7,564 nucleotides of DNA. Source: JAKQHY01 sp034429475. GTDB lineage: Bacteria > Chloroflexota > Anaerolineae > B4-G1 > SLSP01. Shown piece by piece: positions 4,954 to 7,564 of the stretch (the first letter of the stretch is position 1; every line of letters begins with the position of its first letter). The notes below the pieces were generated by a model. It did no database searches. It worked only from the letters and a program-made list of their open reading frames with translations, and had not been told where the DNA came from. The stretch spans positions 1 through 7,564 of the forward strand of contig DAOUGD010000315.1 in the NCBI GenBank assembly GCA_034429475.1. The letters run 5' to 3'. A program made the position numbers and the translations under genes.

Positions 4954-7446
4954 ATGTTACCCTGGTTCAATTTACAAGATCAGAATCTTGATGAGATTGT
5001 TCGCCGGATTCCTAAAGAACTGCCGATTCTACCGTTGCGCAACACGGTGGCTTTCCCTTATATTGTGATGCCGCTGGCGGTAGGAATTCCGCGCTCGGTG
5101 CAGTTGATTGAGGATGCAGAGCGCGGCAGCCGTATCGTGGGGCTGGTGGCAATGAAGGACGCCTCCGTCGAGATTCCTCGCGCAGATGAAGTTTATTCTA
5201 TCGGGACGGTGGCGATTGTGCATCGCGTGATGCGGGGTGAGGACGGTACACTGACCGTCTTTGTTCAGGGATTGGAGCGTTTCCGCGCCGTGCAGTGGAC
5301 GGCGGAAGACCCCTATCTCAAGGCGCACATCGAGCTGGTCCCCGATATTGTGGAGAACTCGGTGATTGAGGAGGCGTTGCGCCGCAGCCTGTTGGAAGTC
5401 GCCACCCAACTGGCCGAACTGATCCCGCAATTCCCAGAAGAGGCGATTCGTTTCATTCAGCAATTGGAAGACCTGCGCCTGTTGGTGTACCTGCTGGCGT
5501 CCAATATGCGGGTGGAAATGGAAGAGGGGCAAAAACTCCTGGAAACGGATCGCATGATGCACAAGATGGAATTTCTGGTCAAGGTATTGACCCGCGAGCT
5601 AGAAGTGCGGGAGATCGGCCAGCGCATCCAGGAAAAGGCCAAAGAGGAAATTGAAAAGACGCAGCGTGAATATTACTTGCGCCAGCAGATGGATGCCATC
5701 CGCAAGGAATTGGGGGAGGGAGACGAAAGCAAACGGGAGGCCGACGAATACCGCCAGAAAATTGAAGAATGTGGCATGTCAGACGAGGCCAAGGATGTGG
5801 CGCTGCGAGAATTGGAGCGGTTGGAGAAGATGCCCCCACAGGCTGCTGAATATTGGGTCATCAAGACTTATCTGGATTGGTTGATTGCCATTCCCTGGCA
5901 GGCAGTGACCGAGGATAATCTGGACATTGTCAACGCGCGCCAGGTGTTGGATGCGGATCACTACAATTTGAAGGATGTGAAAGAGCGCATCCTGGAATTC
6001 TTGGCGGTACGTAAACTGCGGATCGAACGCGGGCTGGACGAAACCCTGGCGGCCGACCTGCAAGGGCGCAAGGTGGAAGGGATGGGTGCTATCCTGGCCC
6101 TGGTGGGGCCGCCCGGTGTGGGCAAGACCTCGCTGGGGCAGTCGGTGGCGCGCGCCCTGGGCCGCAAATTCACCCGCATGAGCCTGGGGGGGATGCGCGA
6201 TGAGGCCGAAATCCGCGGGCACCGCCGCACCTACATCGGCGCTATGCCAGGACGCATTATGCAGGCGGTCAAACGCGCTGAGGTGAAAAACCCAGTCTTT
6301 ATGCTGGATGAAGTGGACAAAATCGGCGCGGATTGGCGGGGCGACCCTTCTTCGGCGCTGCTGGAAGTGCTGGACCCGCAGCAGAACCACGCCTTCCGCG
6401 ATCACTACCTGGACGTGGACTTTGACCTGAGCAAGGTGCTGTTTATCTGCACGGCCAATACGACGGCGACCATCCCGGCGCCGCTGTTGGATCGTATGGA
6501 GATCATCGAGATTGACGGGTACACCGAATATGACAAAGTCCACATTGCCAACCAATACCTCGCGCCGCGCCAGCTTGAGGTCAATGGGCTGCTGCCGGAG
6601 GAAATTGTATTCAGCGAAGAGGCTGTCCGGGCGATGATCCGCGACTATACTCGCGAGGCCGGTGTGCGCCAGTTGGAGCGTTCCATTGGGAAAATTTGCC
6701 GCAAAGTGGCGACCGGGATAGCCGACGAATCTATAAAAGCCGATTTGCCCATTCAGATTGATGCCGATAAGGTTCATGAGTTGCTTGGCAAGCCGCGTTA
6801 TCACTTTGAGGCGGCCTTGCGCACTGAGAAACCCGGCGTGGCTACCGGCCTGTCGGTGACGTTTGCCGGCGGCGACGTGCTTTTTGTGGAAGCCGCCAAG
6901 ATGCCCGGCGGCGACGGCAATCTGATCCTCACCGGTCAATTGGGTGACGTAATGCGCGAGTCGGCCCGGATTGCCCTCAGCTATGTTGAGGCTCATTGGA
7001 AAGAATTGGGAATATGCGAGGATGGTTGTAAGGGGAAGATTCACCTGCATGTCCCGGCGGGGGCAATCCCCAAAGACGGGCCTTCGGCCGGTATCACGAT
7101 GGTCACGGCGCTGGTTTCGCTGTTGACCGGTCGCTCGGTCAACCCGGAGATTGGGATGACGGGGGAAGTAACCCTGCAGGGCCAGGTGCTGCCGATTGGT
7201 GGACTCAAGCATAAAACGCTGGCGGCGCATCGCTGTGGATTGAAAAAGGTCATCATGCCGCGTTTGAACGAGGTAGACCTGGACGAAATTCCTGACGCTG
7301 TGCGGAACGATCTGGAATTCATTATGGTGGACGATGTATCCGAGGTATTGGCGCTCGCCCTGACGCCGGCGCCGCCGTCCGCGCCATTGTCTGAACCGGC
7401 AGCGCCACCGCCAACGCCTGAGCCGACATTGCCAACTGAGCCATAG
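4954..7446 (+). CDS. lon: ATP-dependent protease La (LonA)
   Basis: Cytoplasmic homohexameric AAA+ serine protease that unfolds and degrades damaged proteins and selected short-lived regulators. The 830-aa product has every expected part. The N-terminal substrate-binding domain (about 22-215) starts at LPILPLRNTVAFPYIVMPL. A helical linker follows (YYLRQQMDAIRKELGE from 240). The AAA+ module has Walker A GPPGVGKTS (385-393, Lys391), Walker B VFMLDEVDK (448-456), sensor-1 Asn502, a probable Arg finger Arg514 in LLDRMEI, and a sensor-2 region at REAGVR (567-572). The protease domain has catalytic Ser711 in DGPSAG and Lys754 in GGLKHK, 43 residues apart as in E. coli Lon (S679/K722). The length is slightly above the usual 780-820 because of a 27-residue tail (804-830) with 12 prolines. 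CEDGC replaces the usual linker before IHLHVP. The gene stands alone between its promoters and a strong terminator. Identification is secure; the tail's role is unknown. Confidence 0.97.
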   Translation: MLPWFNLQDQNLDEIVRRIPKELPILPLRNTVAFPYIVMPLAVGIPRSVQLIEDAERGSRIVGLVAMKDASVEIPRADEVYSIGTVAIVHRVMRGEDGTLTVFVQGLERFRAVQWTAEDPYLKAHIELVPDIVENSVIEEALRRSLLEVATQLAELIPQFPEEAIRFIQQLEDLRLLVYLLASNMRVEMEEGQKLLETDRMMHKMEFLVKVLTRELEVREIGQRIQEKAKEEIEKTQREYYLRQQMDAIRKELGEGDESKREADEYRQKIEECGMSDEAKDVALRELERLEKMPPQAAEYWVIKTYLDWLIAIPWQAVTEDNLDIVNARQVLDADHYNLKDVKERILEFLAVRKLRIERGLDETLAADLQGRKVEGMGAILALVGPPGVGKTSLGQSVARALGRKFTRMSLGGMRDEAEIRGHRRTYIGAMPGRIMQAVKRAEVKNPVFMLDEVDKIGADWRGDPSSALLEVLDPQQNHAFRDHYLDVDFDLSKVLFICTANTTATIPAPLLDRMEIIEIDGYTEYDKVHIANQYLAPRQLEVNGLLPEEIVFSEEAVRAMIRDYTREAGVRQLERSIGKICRKVATGIADESIKADLPIQIDADKVHELLGKPRYHFEAALRTEKPGVATGLSVTFAGGDVLFVEAAKMPGGDGNLILTGQLGDVMRESARIALSYVEAHWKELGICEDGCKGKIHLHVPAGAIPKDGPSAGITMVTALVSLLTGRSVNPEIGMTGEVTLQGQVLPIGGLKHKTLAAHRCGLKKVIMPRLNEVDLDEIPDAVRNDLEFIMVDDVSEVLALALTPAPPSAPLSEPAAPPPTPEPTLPTEP

Positions 7447-7474
7447 GGCGCTTTGGCGATCATCTTTGAACCCC

Positions 7475-7513
7475 AAAACGCCGATCTGGCTCTGCCAGAT
7501 CGGCGTTTTATTT
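7475..7513 (+). terminator. Strong intrinsic terminator of lon
   Basis: A perfect 16-pair stem, AAAACGCCGATCTGGC (7475-7490) against its exact complement (7494-7509), closes on a three-base loop TCT and runs into TTTTATTT. It begins 28 bases after the lon stop. Because the left arm starts with AAAA it would also work on the minus strand, so it may serve a convergent gene as well. Confidence 0.9.
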
Positions 7514-7517
7514 AGAA

Positions 7518-7564
7518 TCTATCCGAAAATTCGTTTTGGCTCGTGATTTGCGCCTAAAGGCGCG
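7518..7564 (+). repeat. Dispersed short repeat, copy 2 (downstream of lon, cut by the window end)
   Basis: It begins TCTATCCGAAAATT like the copy at 4817, then GTT and TG at the same positions, then a 7-base addition and a diverged match. Near its end it has a perfect hairpin GCGCCT-AA-AGGCGC (7550-7563). It may continue beyond the window. The hairpin and the two-copy occurrence around a gene suit a small palindromic dispersed element, but two copies alone do not define a family. Confidence 0.45.

Noticed and set aside
5779..7476. 565-codon minus-strand open frame opposite lon
   Set aside because: Despite its length it is rich in Arg, Gln and His, has no domain, and mirrors an unmistakable Lon sequence; it is a shadow of strong codon bias.

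Overview
The window looks like a chromosomal segment of an environmental bacterium, most likely a member of the Chloroflexota (Anaerolineae-like). The taxon is inferred from the style of the RHS/YD-repeat protein, the transposase type, the two lineage-flavoured hypothetical proteins and the Lon sequence; no marker gene proves it. Base composition is moderately GC-rich in genes, with AT-rich promoter regions.

Left third (about 1-2200, minus strand): an RHS/YD-repeat gene that continues past the left edge of the window. It is split by a 904-bp insertion element (630-1533) flanked by a 4-bp CTAG target duplication. Removing the element and one CTAG copy rejoins the two halves in frame (...YDTL|GNLTTVTD...), so the insertion is precise and probably recent. 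The element carries one 260-aa transposase-like gene that stops before the expected second and third catalytic residues; its stop codon is supplied by the duplicated target. The 5' end of the RHS gene is also damaged: the open frame begins just after a TAG and next to a REP-like palindrome, with no convincing start.

Middle (about 2200-4665, plus strand): an AT-rich intergenic region ending in two identical 16-bp units, each an extended -10 (TGGTATAAT), 19 bp apart. It leads a two-gene operon of a 522-aa and a 148-aa protein that overlap by ATGA. Both look like winged-helix-containing proteins of unknown function. A tRNA-Arg(UCU) follows.

Right (about 4665-7564, plus strand): a 290-bp control region with several sigma-A-like promoter candidates and small inverted repeats, then a complete ATP-dependent protease gene lon (830 aa, catalytic Ser711/Lys754) with an unusual proline-rich tail, then a strong 16-bp-stem terminator. 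A diverged short repeat beginning TCTATCCGAAAATT lies on both sides of lon in the same orientation.

Functionally the window joins housekeeping genes (Lon, tRNA-Arg), a coupled pair of uncharacterised putative nucleic-acid-binding proteins, and a decaying accessory locus. I see no CRISPR array and no recognisable defence system. The least-described items are the two-gene winged-helix operon and the non-autonomous CTAG-targeting element.
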